Positions 14,628 to 25,853 of a stretch of DNA of 64,000 bases are shown here, in pieces; position 1 is the first letter of the stretch; each line of letters starts with the position of its first letter. The DNA comes from Jaapia argillacea MUCL 33604 (Eukaryota > Basidiomycota > Agaricomycetes > Jaapiales > Jaapiaceae): contig KL197711.1 in NCBI GenBank assembly GCA_000697665.1, positions 1,634,034-1,698,033 of the forward strand. The letters run 5' to 3'. A program made the position numbers and the translations under genes. The notes below the pieces were generated by a model, which saw nothing but the letters and a program-made list of their open reading frames with translations, was not told where the DNA came from and searched no databases.

Positions 14628-16501
14628 TCAAGCCGACTTGGAATCCCCCAATAACTCTTGACCTTTACCTTTGAAACGCGCCAGCTCGTTCCTCCAAGGC
14701 TCCCAATCATTCCCATACTTCTTGAGTAAACCTACGAGTTCCTCCCTTTGTTCTTTCTGGTGACGACAATGAGATCGTCAATCCAAGCTCCAGGATCCAA
14801 GTAGAGACTTACGATATTCCAAGGCTCTTCCCCACCGTATACATCAGTGAACATCTCCTTCAGTTCATGCCTCTGTAAACCCTCGGCACGCTTGAACGCT
14901 TTCAAAACATCTTGTTTCAAACGAGTCTTGAGTAGTTCCTCTTCCTCTTTCGACCACCATCCGCGAGATTCCATGTAGAGACGGAAACGAGCAATAGGGT
15001 TATCAACTCTCTTCCTATCTTCCACTTCTTGTCGTGCGCGATAAGCAAACGAGTCGTCTGAGGTGGAGTGATGACCAACGCTGACAGTAGTTGATGGAAC
15101 GAGTTAGTTCAGAAAGGATCGCGCGAAGTAATGAGAACGACCAACCGATAAGTCATAGCTTCAACCAATACCCCTCTCCCATCCTCTACACACCTTCTTC
15201 TCGCCTCCCGAACAGCTCCAAGTACAGCAAGCACGTCATTCCCATCAACCCTAACAGTCCACATCCCATACCCCGGTCCTCTAGCAGCAATACCATCACC
15301 ATGATACTGCTCCGTGGAAGGCGTGGATATAGCAAATCCGTTGTTTCTCGCAATGAACAGCGTAGGTGAAGGGATCGTCGAGGCGAGGAGCATACCGGCG
15401 TGGAAATCACCTTCAGACGCCGCACCTTCGCCCATGTAGCAGACGGCGACGTTGCGGCCTCGACGGGAAGGGATACGGGTTAGGGCGTATCCCACGCCGG
15501 CTGCTTGGGGGATTTGTGTAGCGAGGGGGGAGGAGATTGTGAGGAAGTGGTGTTCAGGGGAACCGAAATGCTGGTGATAGGGGGGTTAGGGGAGGATTTC
15601 AGTGTGGGGATAATGGGATACGTACGACGGGCATTTGCTTGCCCTTGCTGGACAAATCTTCATGATTTCCGAGACATTGGGCCATGATGGCGTCAAGGCT
15701 GAATCCGCGCCATAACAGAACGCCGGCTTCTCTGTATTGTGCTGAGGTGGTTCTCAACACAATACTGCAAGAGTCAATGGAGGACTCTTCTCACCTAAGA
15801 CTCTTCGGCGCGGTCAGTAAAGGTGACGACTTCGAAATGCGATTGGGGCTTACTCATCGTCATTAGCTAGCGCTGCTGCAGACCCGAGGATGGTGGCTTC
15901 CTCTCCGTACTGAGACCCAGAGTTTCAGAATCGGGCCGAGGAGAGATCAAACGTAAGTACAACTTACTGCAGTCATCTATAGAGAGAGTAGTAGTTAGAC
16001 AAGGGTTCCAGTCGCAAAAATGCAGAATCGAACGGACGTAGAATGAGATCTTCCCCTGACGCTGAACGTTGTACAAGAGGGTATCGAGTGTCGGCAACAA
16101 GACCATGTTCTCGTATCTGGAGGAAGCACGATGAACATATGATCCAAGCAAGGCTTCTTGCGCCTACATTTTGCGAGCAAAGGCCTCGTCGATCTACTCA
16201 AAATTATGGGGTAAGCCTGTTGTTCGGGCCTCCTCGAGAACAAGATCGAACGCACCTCGGGGACTTCGGCGCCCTCAAGTGGCTTCCCTACGCTATCGAG
16301 TACTCTATAGGTGGGTATTTGTTCACCGTCCTCCATTACCGAATTGAAAAACCGGAGTTTAGAAGTGATTCGAGAATGGGAGCTTGGCAAGTGACCATGG
16401 GTGTCAGCGTGAGCTGGAACTTGGGGGGTAGCGGTGGTGATCGCGCGGGAGCTGCGCAATAGACTACGACGAACAAGGAGACGAGCAGCTGGACGAAACA
16501 T
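14628..16501 (-). CDS. branched-chain 2-oxoacid dehydrogenase E1 subunit alpha, mitochondrial
   Basis: Thiamine-diphosphate E1 alpha subunit (BCKDHA type) of the mitochondrial complex that decarboxylates the keto acids from Leu, Ile and Val. The ATG at 16501 gives a basic mitochondrial presequence, [20 protein letters not shown]. Family motifs: [59 protein letters not shown], the ThDP segment [16 protein letters not shown]...[11 protein letters not shown], and [14 protein letters not shown]. The C-terminus [14 protein letters not shown] ends at 14628. The exon coding MTA is only 9 nt (15968-15976), flanked by TATAG and GTAAGT. Two other internal introns split ARK-I and R-VGHHS. A longer frame at 16534 begins with TTG and was rejected. 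Confidence 0.95.
15968..15976 (-). other. 9-nt microexon of the E1 alpha gene
   Basis: ATGACTGCA (Met-Thr-Ala) lies between an acceptor CTATAG and a donor GTAAGT. It is needed to rebuild the conserved run SFY-MTA-YGEEA. Without it the protein would lose three residues next to the thiamine-diphosphate domain entrance. Confidence 0.8.
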
Positions 16502-17035
16502 GGTGGTCAAAGGAAAAGAAGATTGAACCAGCAAGGTCCGAGCCGTTCATGGTGGCGGGTGAGCGCTTGAGGAGGCTGGGGAAGTGGCAATCAGAGTTTC
16601 CTTTTGGGGAAGAGCCAATCGCAATGGCTTCTTCCGTCGCGTGGATGGCATCAAAAGAGGATGTCATGATCTGCAGATGGGAACTTTGCAAAAAAAGTAA
16701 CAAATTGGAGGCAAACAAATGAGCAGCTTCTCAGTAGAGTCACGAAACAGAAGACGGCGGGGGGCCATGTGGGTGGACGGACGAGACAGTGGAGGCCAGA
16801 CACGAATGAGAATGGGGCGCAATAAATTTATTGAAACAATTTGCAACGAGATCTGAGTGATCGCGACAGAACCATATCAAGGCGCTGTGCAAATCGTCTC
16901 CCAGCTTGGGATCCTGTTGTACTCGTTGGACGACCAGGGACAGCTCTTCGTCGCCGTTCTTGACGTTCCCTTGTTCCTCTTCTTTTTCATGTCCTAGAGG
17001 CATATTTCGCCTACCTCAGGTTTTCTCTTCACAAT
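16502..17035. other. divergent promoter region
   Basis: About 530 bp between the divergent starts of BCKDHA and the membrane protein gene. I see no gene in it. The part near 16985-17035 is pyrimidine-rich, typical of a short 5' leader. Confidence 0.5.
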
Positions 17036-18723
17036 ATGGCGACGCTAGCCATCGCCCAGCTGGTCTTGCTCTTCTTCATATTCTTCCCGCAGGTCGTCCT
17101 TTGTAAATTCAACACCGTTTCATTTTCGGCTATCGAGCAGTGCGGCTCGTTCAATGTATCTTTTAACGGCGGAACCCTTCCGGCTCTCCCCCTCACCTTG
17201 ACCATCGTTCCTTTCAATTCCTCTCCCATTTTCGTTCCCATCCCTAGGGATGCCTGGAATGAGAAGAGCCAGAGCGGCGCAGTGGTCACGCAACTTCCCC
17301 TCCCAGCCGGTTCCTCCTTCGTCGCGTCCCTTGACGATGCTACCGGAAAGGCCACTGGTCTCGTATCCGACATCATCATTATCGGTACCTCCTCAAACTC
17401 GTCATGCCTTGGGTCACAGACAGCAGCTCCCGAAGCTCCCCTCTTCGCCGTCGAAACCCCCTTGTCGCAATGCGAACCGTTTGCGGTCTCCTTCAACACT
17501 AGCGTCATCACCCGCACTCCATTCGTTCGCGCATTCATTCCGAAGGGCTTCTCCTTCCTCGTCAATGTGACAGGGGATCCTTCGATGGGGCTCGCTTCCT
17601 ACACTATGAGCGCACCTCAAGGTTCTCAAGTTGCGTTCTTGATAACGGACGGGTTGGGTCACCAGGAGACGACAGCCGTCATGTCCGTCTCTGGGAACTC
17701 TACGAGCAGTGACGCCTGCATCAATTTCTCTGATGCGTTGGCTTCGACTCAGGTCACGAGCACTACCCAAAAGAGCGGCTTATCCCAGTATGTACTACTG
17801 ACTACCTTTCCCCTTCGTACCTTTAACTTACCCGAATGTTTAGAGGTGCGATCGTTGCGATTGGGATCAGCTCAGGAAGTGTAGTCGGAGGGATCGCAAT
17901 CCTCATGGCTCTCTACCTCTACCGCGACCGACGAAAGCGCTACAACAAGCGTCTCGCAGGTTTGGAAGCGGCCGCAGGCCGCGCCTCTCCCCAACTTAAG
18001 CAGTTGATGCTATCCACTTCCCTTCCTCCCTCTCCCGCTTCCACCGACTCCCCCAAGTCACTCTCGAGGACCAAATTGACTAAGGCTCCCTCCCCAACCT
18101 CTCGCTACCTCAACCCGCCCTATGTCAACTCTTACGAACCCAAGTCGCCAGAGTTCATCCAATACCCTCATCAAGAACACAACCCTCCTCTCACATGGAT
18201 GCCCTTGAATCCCAACACCACCGCAATATACGGAAATCATTGGCCACCACTTCCGGCTGGGAGCACAGGATCGCTTGCTAGGGAACCTAGTGTGATGAGT
18301 GGGAGGACGTACGAGGAGAGGAGACCTAGTGTGCAAACCTTGAGGTCATTGGATATCGAGAAGATTTTGGACGCGGCTCAGAGGAACCAGGAGTCCGATT
18401 CGGTTACATTGCAATCGCAGGCTTATTCGCTTTCGCAAGGTCACGGGGCTGTCACTTCACCCACTGAATTCATAGCCTATGGAAGAATCCCACCCACCGG
18501 ACCCACCCAAGAAAACAGGATGGATTGGAACCGTGCTTTACCCCGCCCACCATTCGCTCGGCCATCTTTCCCTGTCTCGGTCAGCTCGACTGATGGTATT
18601 ATTCTCGAAGAAGGTGCCAGTCAGTACGCTTCTTCGTTGGTCCCTCCCGCTCCCCCTCCCAAGGTCTCTCGTCCGCCGAGAGCAGTGGTGACTGATCGGC
18701 CGCGCGGCACGGATCTTCGATGA
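17036..18723 (+). CDS. single-pass membrane protein with duplicated ectodomain, function unknown
   Basis: Two exons (17036-17787, 17844-18723) give 543 aa. A signal peptide (MATLAIAQLVLLFFIFFPQ, residues 1-22) is followed by an ectodomain of about 230 residues with many N-glycosylation sequons. It holds two related units: the first begins AIEQCGSFNVSFNG, the second PLSQCEPFAVSFNT, and each closes with a Ser/Thr-rich stretch and a second Cys. A transmembrane helix (AIVAIGISSGSVVGGIAILMA) then leads to a basic stop-transfer (YRDRRKRYNKR). The cytoplasmic tail of about 260 residues is rich in Ser/Pro and ends in a proline-rich stretch (SLVPPAPPPKVSRPPRAVV), suggesting SH3-type binding. The layout resembles fungal wall sensors, but I do not recognise the family. 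Confidence 0.85.
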
Positions 18724-19936
18724 AACAACTTCCCAATCCCTCATCCCTCCTCCGTCCTACCGCATCTCAGCTCCTGTCACGCTTCATCCCCGTTTTTGAT
18801 TCGTTGTACATATGTTCATATGCCACATAACCTCAAAGTGATTGTAGCCGACCACCGCTCCTTTCCTGTTTTCGATTCCTTCCCTCGTGACTTCTTCCCG
18901 AACGTTTTGGTCTCGATTTCTGTTATTGCCCTTTCGCCTTTTGTGCGGAGTACCTTTTCTTCTTTTTTTGTTATTCTTGTTTATAGGGTATCATCTTCTT
19001 TTATTTCTTCATCTTCCTGGGCGTCAGTCGGTGACTGGCAGTTGCCTCATCCTCCTTTTCTTACTTCATTAAGTTATTCATTCGGATTTTACCTTTCGAC
19101 AAGGCCGGATGGCTTGGTTTTGTTCCTTGGTTCCCCCCTATTCTTTTGTCCAACGAATCCCTCTCGCTGCAGGATCCGCCTTACTCCCTCTACATACGAA
19201 ACCATGTTTTAGTCTCGTCGAGACTGTAGTTGTATCGTTATATCTGGTGTACTTCTCGCTGTTTGAACAATGCAGGAGCTATCGAGTATCATTTAAACTT
19301 TGAGAAGGAAGAGCGGGAGTACTTGTCGACTTACTCTAATGGGCAGAAGGGTCACTTGTGTCCTACACGATGCAACTTGTGGAAACGGCATTGTCAAATA
19401 CCGGGAAAGCGACCGCATAGTATGTAGCCTAAGATTGTGTTGCGTTGTGTATTTTTATCCCGAGGTGTCACCTCCCAAAGACCGCCGATGATAAGGTGGG
19501 GCGGATAAGTGTTGCAAAGGTTCCGGTCAGGGGCAAGAATAAGAGTGATTCGTTCAATAAATGCTAGAGCTCTAGAGAGCAGTAACCAATTCTGCGTATG
19601 TCGAGAGATTGGCTAGCAGATAAAATGCCGATGTGAACATTCCGAAATATTTGTCGGTGACCGCAAAGGTATCGTTCTGGACAGTGGTGAACAGTGTCCG
19701 GGGCATGAGAGAGTGGGCGCATATGTTGTGTGCCTCGTTCGACGGAAACATACCTGATTGGTTTCTGAGGAGCCGGGCACAGTTTGAAGCGAAGCGATGC
19801 GCATCTATCGATACATGACAGGAAGACAACGAGATGATTGTTATCCCGCAACGACGAGAAGATCGATGGGACGAACCGTTCACAGCCAATCTATACCCAA
19901 ACTGTTATTCGACGATCATCCCGAACTTCGAAGACA
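18724..19936. other. intergenic, convergent 3' flanks
   Basis: About 1.2 kb without a recognisable gene. The first 500 bp is pyrimidine-rich and probably 3' untranslated sequence. An AATAAA occurs at 19556-19561. Several short open frames show no family features. Confidence 0.5.
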
Positions 19937-20260
19937 CTATTCTGATTCCTTGGTTAACTTGGCCGCCTCCTCCTTTACTTTCCGGCGGCCGCCCATCATC
20001 AGCGAAACGTAGTCAGCCCCGCCCAAGACGTGTCCCTCCCCTCCTTTTCGTTTTTCAGCCTTTCCCTTGAGCCCAGCCTTCTTTTTAGACGAAACTACAG
20101 CCGTATGCTGCTCGACCTGGGTACTTGCACCCGTCTTGCTTAGTGTAGGCGTCGACTGGGTTTTCTTGCGATCCTGAGGTATGTGTGAGTGATGCAGAGT
20201 AAATACGATGCGAGAAACAAGACGAACGACTCGTTTATGAAACTTGGCGCTGCGACCCAT
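19937..20260 (-). CDS. small basic conserved-looking protein, function unknown
   Basis: The frame starts MGRSAKFHKRV and ends AAKLTKESE. The middle is strongly basic (SSKKKAGLKGKAEKRKGGEG) and the C-terminal part (HVLGGADYVSLMMGGRRKVK) looks conserved. A probable intron with donor GTTCGT, used elsewhere in this window, and acceptor CCTCAG would remove the implausible stretch between KRV and DRKKTQS. The spliced protein would then be about 90 aa. Composition suggests a nuclear or nucleolar protein (inference). I do not recognise a named family. Confidence 0.6.
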   Translation of the reverse strand: MGRSAKFHKRVVRLVSRIVFTLHHSHIPQDRKKTQSTPTLSKTGASTQVEQHTAVVSSKKKAGLKGKAEKRKGGEGHVLGGADYVSLMMGGRRKVKEEAAKLTKESE

Positions 20261-20528
20261 TCTGACTGGCAGTGGAGGTGGAAGATCGAGAAGTAAACGA
20301 TCAAGGGTTCACGTGACTGATTGTCGACTTACGAGTGTTCTACTATTTACACCCGGGGCTGATGTACGAACAACGGACGGATATACTACCTAAAATACAA
20401 TAGACATACGCATAGAGAACCTCATAGTAGCCAAACGGAATCCAGGAACAAGAAATCATACAAGTACATGATATGGGCAGGGGCTCACCGTGCGGCGTGT
20501 CCTCCTGGCGAAAGAGACGGAGATTCAT

Positions 20529-22210
20529 CTAAACATCCTCCTCCTCCTCTTCATCCTCAGAACCTGCTTCCCCGTCCTCTGCTTCCTCATCCTCTTCCTC
20601 ATCATCGTCGTCTCCATCCTCACTAGCCTCCTCCTCATCATCATCGTCATAGATCTGGTTATCGACATTATTCCCCCTAAACCTAAAGAAATCCAAGTCG
20701 ATGGTACTCTGCAACTGTTCCATGGCCAAGTTCCTATCTTTTCGCCACACATTCCACTTCTGGATTGGATACCCGTTCAGAGCGCGGAAGCTGTGGATCT
20801 GGCTGATGACGCTTGCATCGAGCCCGGCACATTTGACGTATTTCAGGTTGGGAAGAGGGAGGGTGAGGCATTCGGGGGCTGGAGTCGGTGGGCGGTCGGG
20901 GACGGGGGAAGAGCCGGATTCGCTCGGGCTGGATGATTCTTGGGTATCCGGAGCCGAGGAGCCATCTTCCTCTGGAGGCGCGACCTCGACGGGGACCAGG
21001 GTAAGGAGTTCGTTCGCATGTTCTTTGTCAACACGACGAAAGTCTACCTCGAGCATCTCAACCTTTGGCATCGACACTAACAATTTCCGCCATGATGCCG
21101 TATCACAAACAAGTGCAGCAACATGGAGTGTCTCGATGTTCTTGAAGGTGCGTCGGCTGGGATCGCATACGTAGTCAATGAAGGATGTGTAATCTCCGTC
21201 GGGGGTATCGGGTATTTCGGATAGGTCGAGATGAAGGGTGCGGAGTTGTGGCATATTCAACCGCTGAAATAAAGGAATGAGGTAGTCGGGATCGAGGGAT
21301 GCGACGGTTAGCTCTTGTAGACAGGGAAGGGTGATGATATCAGTTGGCCACGGGTCATCCTCCATAAACTGAGGGCCGGAATAATGCAGCGACAGTTTCT
21401 CGAGATTCGGAGAAGCCCGTAGCCAATGATCCCAATGCGAGTATGTCGGTCGTACACCGTGAATATGGAGAGCTAGTTCGAGGCTCTTCAGCTCGCAGAG
21501 GTAAGGTGCTGTATCCCATGTTAGATTCACTCCAATGAGCGACACGTTGACGAGGCTTGGCAAAGAGGCGTCAAATATCACAACTGGAGGGGGGGCGGTC
21601 GCAAGCTGCAAATTCTGTGACGAGCCCCAGTCCTCGGTGTGATACAACTGAAGGGTTTCGAGATACGGCGCTGTACCGCATGTCGACAAGTGCTTCCGAG
21701 CTCCGCCTTTACATTTGAGATCACGGACCTTAAGAATCAAGGTCCGCCAACGTTTGACGTGGGGTGTGATGATCTCGAAAACGGGGTCAAATTCGTCTCG
21801 AAAAAGGGTGACACCTCGGATGTGATGGGTTTCGTCCACGGTATCCACCAGGATGTCAAGCAATCGATTTCGAGAGCGTTCGACGTACGCTTTGGCTCGG
21901 TCGAGATGTGAAATGTCGCGGAACTGGATGAGTGTCCACAAGGAGGCAGTGTGGAGGGCGATATTCCTCCAAGAGCGACAAACATGAGAGACGAGGACTT
22001 CGAAATTTGGTGCACACTCGTCTGGCTTTCGGAGGTGGGATTCGTTAATGTCGTCAGCGGAGCCGAGGATGAATATCCGAGTGAGGAGTTCGACTGGAAG
22101 GGTAGCGATGGGGGGGATGATGACGGGGCCTCTTCGTAAGGGTATATTGTGCTGTGGGCGTAAAGCTGGAGTGTGATCCACGTAGGCGACGGATGATAAC
22201 TCACTTTCAT
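20529..22210 (-). CDS. F-box/LRR-like protein with acidic C-terminus
   Basis: Probable substrate-recognition subunit of an SCF ubiquitin ligase. An F-box core is clear (IATLPVELLTRIFIL...VSHVCRSWRNIALHTASLW). Leucine-rich segments follow (YLETLQLYH, NLEKLSLHYSGP, LPCLQELTVASL, PQLRTLHLDLSE). The tail of about 40 residues is almost entirely Asp/Glu. The frame has no ATG before the F-box, so I place the start at 22210: exon 1 is only ATGAAA (22205-22210), intron 22152-22204 has GTGAGT...CACAG, and exon 2 runs 20529-22151. This gives 542 aa. The F-box assignment is strong; the tiny first exon is inferred. Confidence 0.85.
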
Positions 22211-23265
22211 TGCAAACGGAAGGGCATACGGGCACCCTTTACTCCTAAAACTCTGGACAGCGCCCTACGGACTCCGAGCTCAATCCAACCGCCCAAAGCC
22301 AACGTGGATGAAATCCGGGACTTACGGGAGGATATAACATAGGATTTTTTGCGATGGATGACTGCATGCCGTACACAGGAGGACTACAGGGCATAGAGAA
22401 ACCAGTCGACTTGATGAGAACCGCGGGCTGCGACTGCGCCTTTAGATTGAAAGGATGAAGGAATGAGAGAAAGGAAACCCTCGGGGGCCGATTTGGTGGA
22501 GGAACATGCAGGGGCTAGCCAGGAAAACAGTAAGCAGCGGGAGTGTTTATATGAAGCTTGGGAATGAGTTCCTTTTGCGGACCTTTTCGCGAAGCCACAC
22601 ACGACCATCAGCACCATCAGCATCCTGCCCTGTCGCTGCGGCGGCCTGCCGTTATGCTTCGGATCTATCCTTGTCGCTCCCCGCGAACTTACTTGCCCTC
22701 TGCTTATTTGCTCCTTCAACCTTGGGCTTCGCTTCTCAGGTTCTGCAGATGCATCATGCCAGATACCCGTGTCTAACTGACACCCTGCCTACTCCAACAC
22801 CGCGATTCTCTATCAATCGCGCATCCGCCAATCACTCGGTCAAACTCGAACATTCTCATTTTACGCTCCCTTCCGACTTCGGGCTTCACGACGATCCCAT
22901 ATCGCTGAACTACTTGACGTTGACGCTCATAATTCAGATGACCCTGCTCTCTTCATCTCCTCACCTGCCGTTGCGTGGGTGGATGTCAAAGTGGAGTCTT
23001 CGGTATCCAAAATGTGAACCGGTTTGCAATTCTTCTGGAAAAGGTACAGTTCGCCGTTTCATGGCATGCCTACCCGTCTGTCGCACAACCTGGTGCGAAT
23101 GCCAACAACTGCTGGCTATTCTGAGGTGCCGAAAATTGGTCAAGTGCCGATTAGCCCTTTCGTTCGGGCGACATCCACGAATGTCCTTGACGTACCATAG
23201 TTCATTCGATCCGACCCTTACAACTCACAAAAACATGCTGATGTATTAGATTACGTTGATAGATA
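22211..23265. other. intergenic, possible unrecognised short gene
   Basis: About 1.05 kb. A plus-strand ATG at 22652 opens a short frame (MLRIYPCRSPRTYL) that looks like a mitochondrial presequence. Later stretches in other frames (for example MPTTAGYSEVPKIGQVPISP near 23100-23160) look protein-like. I could not join them with acceptable introns, so no gene is called. Confidence 0.3.
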
Positions 23266-24463
23266 TCATGACCGCGTTTCCCGCTGTAGTCGGAAGCTCG
23301 CTTGCGCGAGAGCTCGATACATGTCCGCAGAAGCGGACGGAGGCAAATTAAACGCATCCACTATAGGGGGGACAGCGTCGCGGGTAATGAGAAGACGTCC
23401 AACAGTCGATTCATCTTTGTCTTCCTGGCCAGATTTGTTCTCCGCGGCAGAGGAATCTGCGTGATGTATCGAGGACGAATCTAGGGTGTCGGAGGAAGAG
23501 GGGGATAGCGGGTCTCGTGGTCGGTGGGTCGAATAAATATCGTCTAGTTGCTTGCTAGGCTCAGGGACGATGGTTCCTCGCTCTAATAGAGACTCCAGAT
23601 AGGCAGACGCTTTGTATGCTGTCAGACACGCAAACCCGTACGTCAATTAAGAACGCGATTCCGAGAAATTTTCGACGAACCTTTGTAGTGATGCCATGAC
23701 CGCCAGACACAGAAGAAAAAGGGAAGATTAGGTACAATTGCTAAAATAGCGGATCAATAAAGCTTAGGGCAGAGGTAGCTGAACTTACGAATAATAGCAA
23801 TTGGTGCTGTTAAAGGTGAGATGAGGAGCCAGAACCAGAAACCCTTTCTATGCCGTGGAACACGTCGCCCTACCATAGATTGTAGTTGCAACAACGGATT
23901 TTTGAACAATGAAGGTGGGTACAACAGTGATATCTGTGATTACGCCCGTTCATCAATGGGCAGCTGCCAGACTGACGGCATCAAACCTTGGTATGATCTT
24001 TCTCGTTCTCTGGCGTGTCTTTTAACTTCTTTAAGTTGCTCAGCCTGGGACCCAGCGAAGGATCTAGTCCTTTCAACGCAAGTTCCTCGAATTCTATCTT
24101 GTCCATCAATTGTTCTCCATAACGAAAAGTCTTAAACTACCAGTGAAAAAGGTTAGATAGGAACACGCGATATAAATGCGGTACACGTCGCCCCTCTAAC
24201 GCGAATTCGGAACGATCTCAGTTAAATTAGACGGATCAACTCACTTTCCAGCTACCCTCAGGCGCCTTCCCAAAGCCAGCCCAGAGACTTGAGACTTTGT
24301 TTGTCACCTTCTTTGCGATCCCAGGATTCGCGTCATCTCGCGGGGGAGGCGGTGTCCGAAAAGCATAATACACCAAAGGATCGACGTGTTTGGGTGGTGG
24401 TCGGCTAGTCAAAGGAAGTGCAACGATGCGTAACGAGCGAGTAACCTTTGTATTTCCGGTCAT
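23266..24463 (-). CDS. mitochondrial K+/H+ exchange-related protein (Mit_KHE1 family)
   Basis: Five exons: 24245-24463, 23987-24136, 23789-23933, 23681-23740, 23266-23618, giving 308 aa. Features of the fungal Mit_KHE1 family are present: the N-terminal LRIVALPLTSRP, SLWAGFGKAPEGSWK, YGEQLMDKIEFEELALKGLD, the hydrophobic FWFWLLISPLTAPIAI, and IVPNLPFFFCVWRSWHHYKA. The C-terminal part carries a Ser/Asp-rich linker and LLITRDAVPPIVDAFNLPPS. The family is linked to potassium/proton exchange across the inner mitochondrial membrane, but its own biochemical role is not settled. The family call rests on remembered motifs. Confidence 0.8.
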
Positions 24464-24674
24464 TTCTCAGAATGAGTGTTGACAGAGTGGACCAGGAAGA
24501 CGATGGTATTTTCTATGATTTTTTTGCCGGGCTTTTGGAGGCGGAGAGGGAGACGTGGACTGGGCGGCAGAGGCAAACTTGCACTGATGTCACTCATTTG
24601 GCTGCGTGGGAATTTGGACATGGATAGAATTCCCCGACTCATTTACAACGTTGTCAACGGACGCGACATTGAAC

Positions 24675-25137
24675 ATGGAGTCACCAATGGATGATGAATC
24701 GGCCTCGACTTCCTCCTCTGGCACCCCGCCGCCTGAGGATGGGCATTACATCCCCACTTCGATGCAGTCTTCTACACTCGCAGCGATGTTCGCTCAAACG
24801 GCTACCAATGACTATACGCAACCCGCCCCTGGCAAGCGCCGCCTTCCTGGTGGCACTGGGTTTGGTGCTTCGATGAGTAACAGAGATGCAAAATCGAGAA
24901 GGAGAGAAGAGACGGGCGGTAGGAGGGGAGGGAATCTGATAGGTGGCTCGGGAGGAGGCTGGCAAGAAGGCAAGGAGAGGACTAGGAAGGAGGATGAACT
25001 AGTTGATGTTCCGCTCGCAGAGATACTAAAAAAGCGTATGTTTTTGTTCATGTTACATATCACCCAATTCACCTCCTTCATCATGAACAGAGTTCGGCGA
25101 TCCATTCAACGACACTATCATCAAGAACAATAGTTGA
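24675..25137 (+). CDS. small hypothetical protein (135 aa)
   Basis: Two exons (24675-25035 and 25091-25137; intron GTATGT...AACAG). The N-terminal half is acidic and Ser-rich (MESPMDDESASTSSSGTPPP), the middle is Arg/Gly-rich (SRRREETGGRRGG), and the end is ILKKQFGDPFNDTIIKNNS. It is mostly disordered by composition. Splicing into the second frame gives a clean terminal motif, which supports a real gene. I do not recognise a family. It lies divergent from the Mit_KHE1 gene, with 211 bp between starts. Confidence 0.6.
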
Positions 25138-25853
25138 CCTGATCGTGAACGATCCTATTCTCGCTAGTAACCTCTCTCTAGGTTCGTGCTATCGATTCCT
25201 TCGTTTCTGTCATCGTTGATGTTCAGCGAACAGTCATCCATTGTTGTGTAATGCAACCCCATGTACGATACATCCTAGTGGCTCAATCGATTTGACAAGA
25301 ATAACTCGCCGTGCCGTCTCCGTTTATCCCCCTTTCTCTGACGATATGATACGATCAAGAGAATTCCACCTTGTGAGGCATTCCCTCCTTCCGTGACCCT
25401 GGTTAATCATACGATCTGGCTTTACACTTGCCCTTGGGGCGTGTCTTGTGTGGGAAGCTCTCGAGCGCGATGGTCGTACGGTTATCGTACCGGGTTTCCG
25501 AGCTGTTCATCCCCGCTGTGAATCATGTTGTCCTGCATAGAATGACATCCTGTCAATTACGGCCAGCGTCGATCAAGATCGGCGCCCACAGATGAACTGA
25601 GCTTACGCTAGCTCCTCGCTGTGCAGCTGTGTTGTAGGAGGTATGCATTCATTATACATAGCTTCATAGAAAGCTGCGTACCTAGACCGCCACTCAGCAA
25701 TCACTGCTCCCCACCAAGGCCCGATTTAGAGCAGGTGACCTCAAGTTCCCCGAGCTTCCTCCGCCCCCGCATATACAAGAGTGCATCTCATCGAAAGTCT
25801 ATTTCCCCACTATCACTTCGATAGCACCCCACTACTTCGACAATCCCCCAGCT
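25138..25853. other. intergenic, PhyH gene promoter side
   Basis: About 716 bp with no convincing gene. The last 100 bp upstream of the PhyH gene is pyrimidine-rich. Confidence 0.5.

Noticed and set aside
16502-16534. Longer N-terminus for E1 alpha (MLVQSS...)
   Set aside because: The first codon is TTG, not ATG. The ATG at 16501 gives a typical mitochondrial presequence.
22506-23249. 247-aa plus-strand frame as a gene
   Set aside because: Low-complexity Ser/Pro/His/Leu composition, no domain, and more protein-like stretches occur in other frames.
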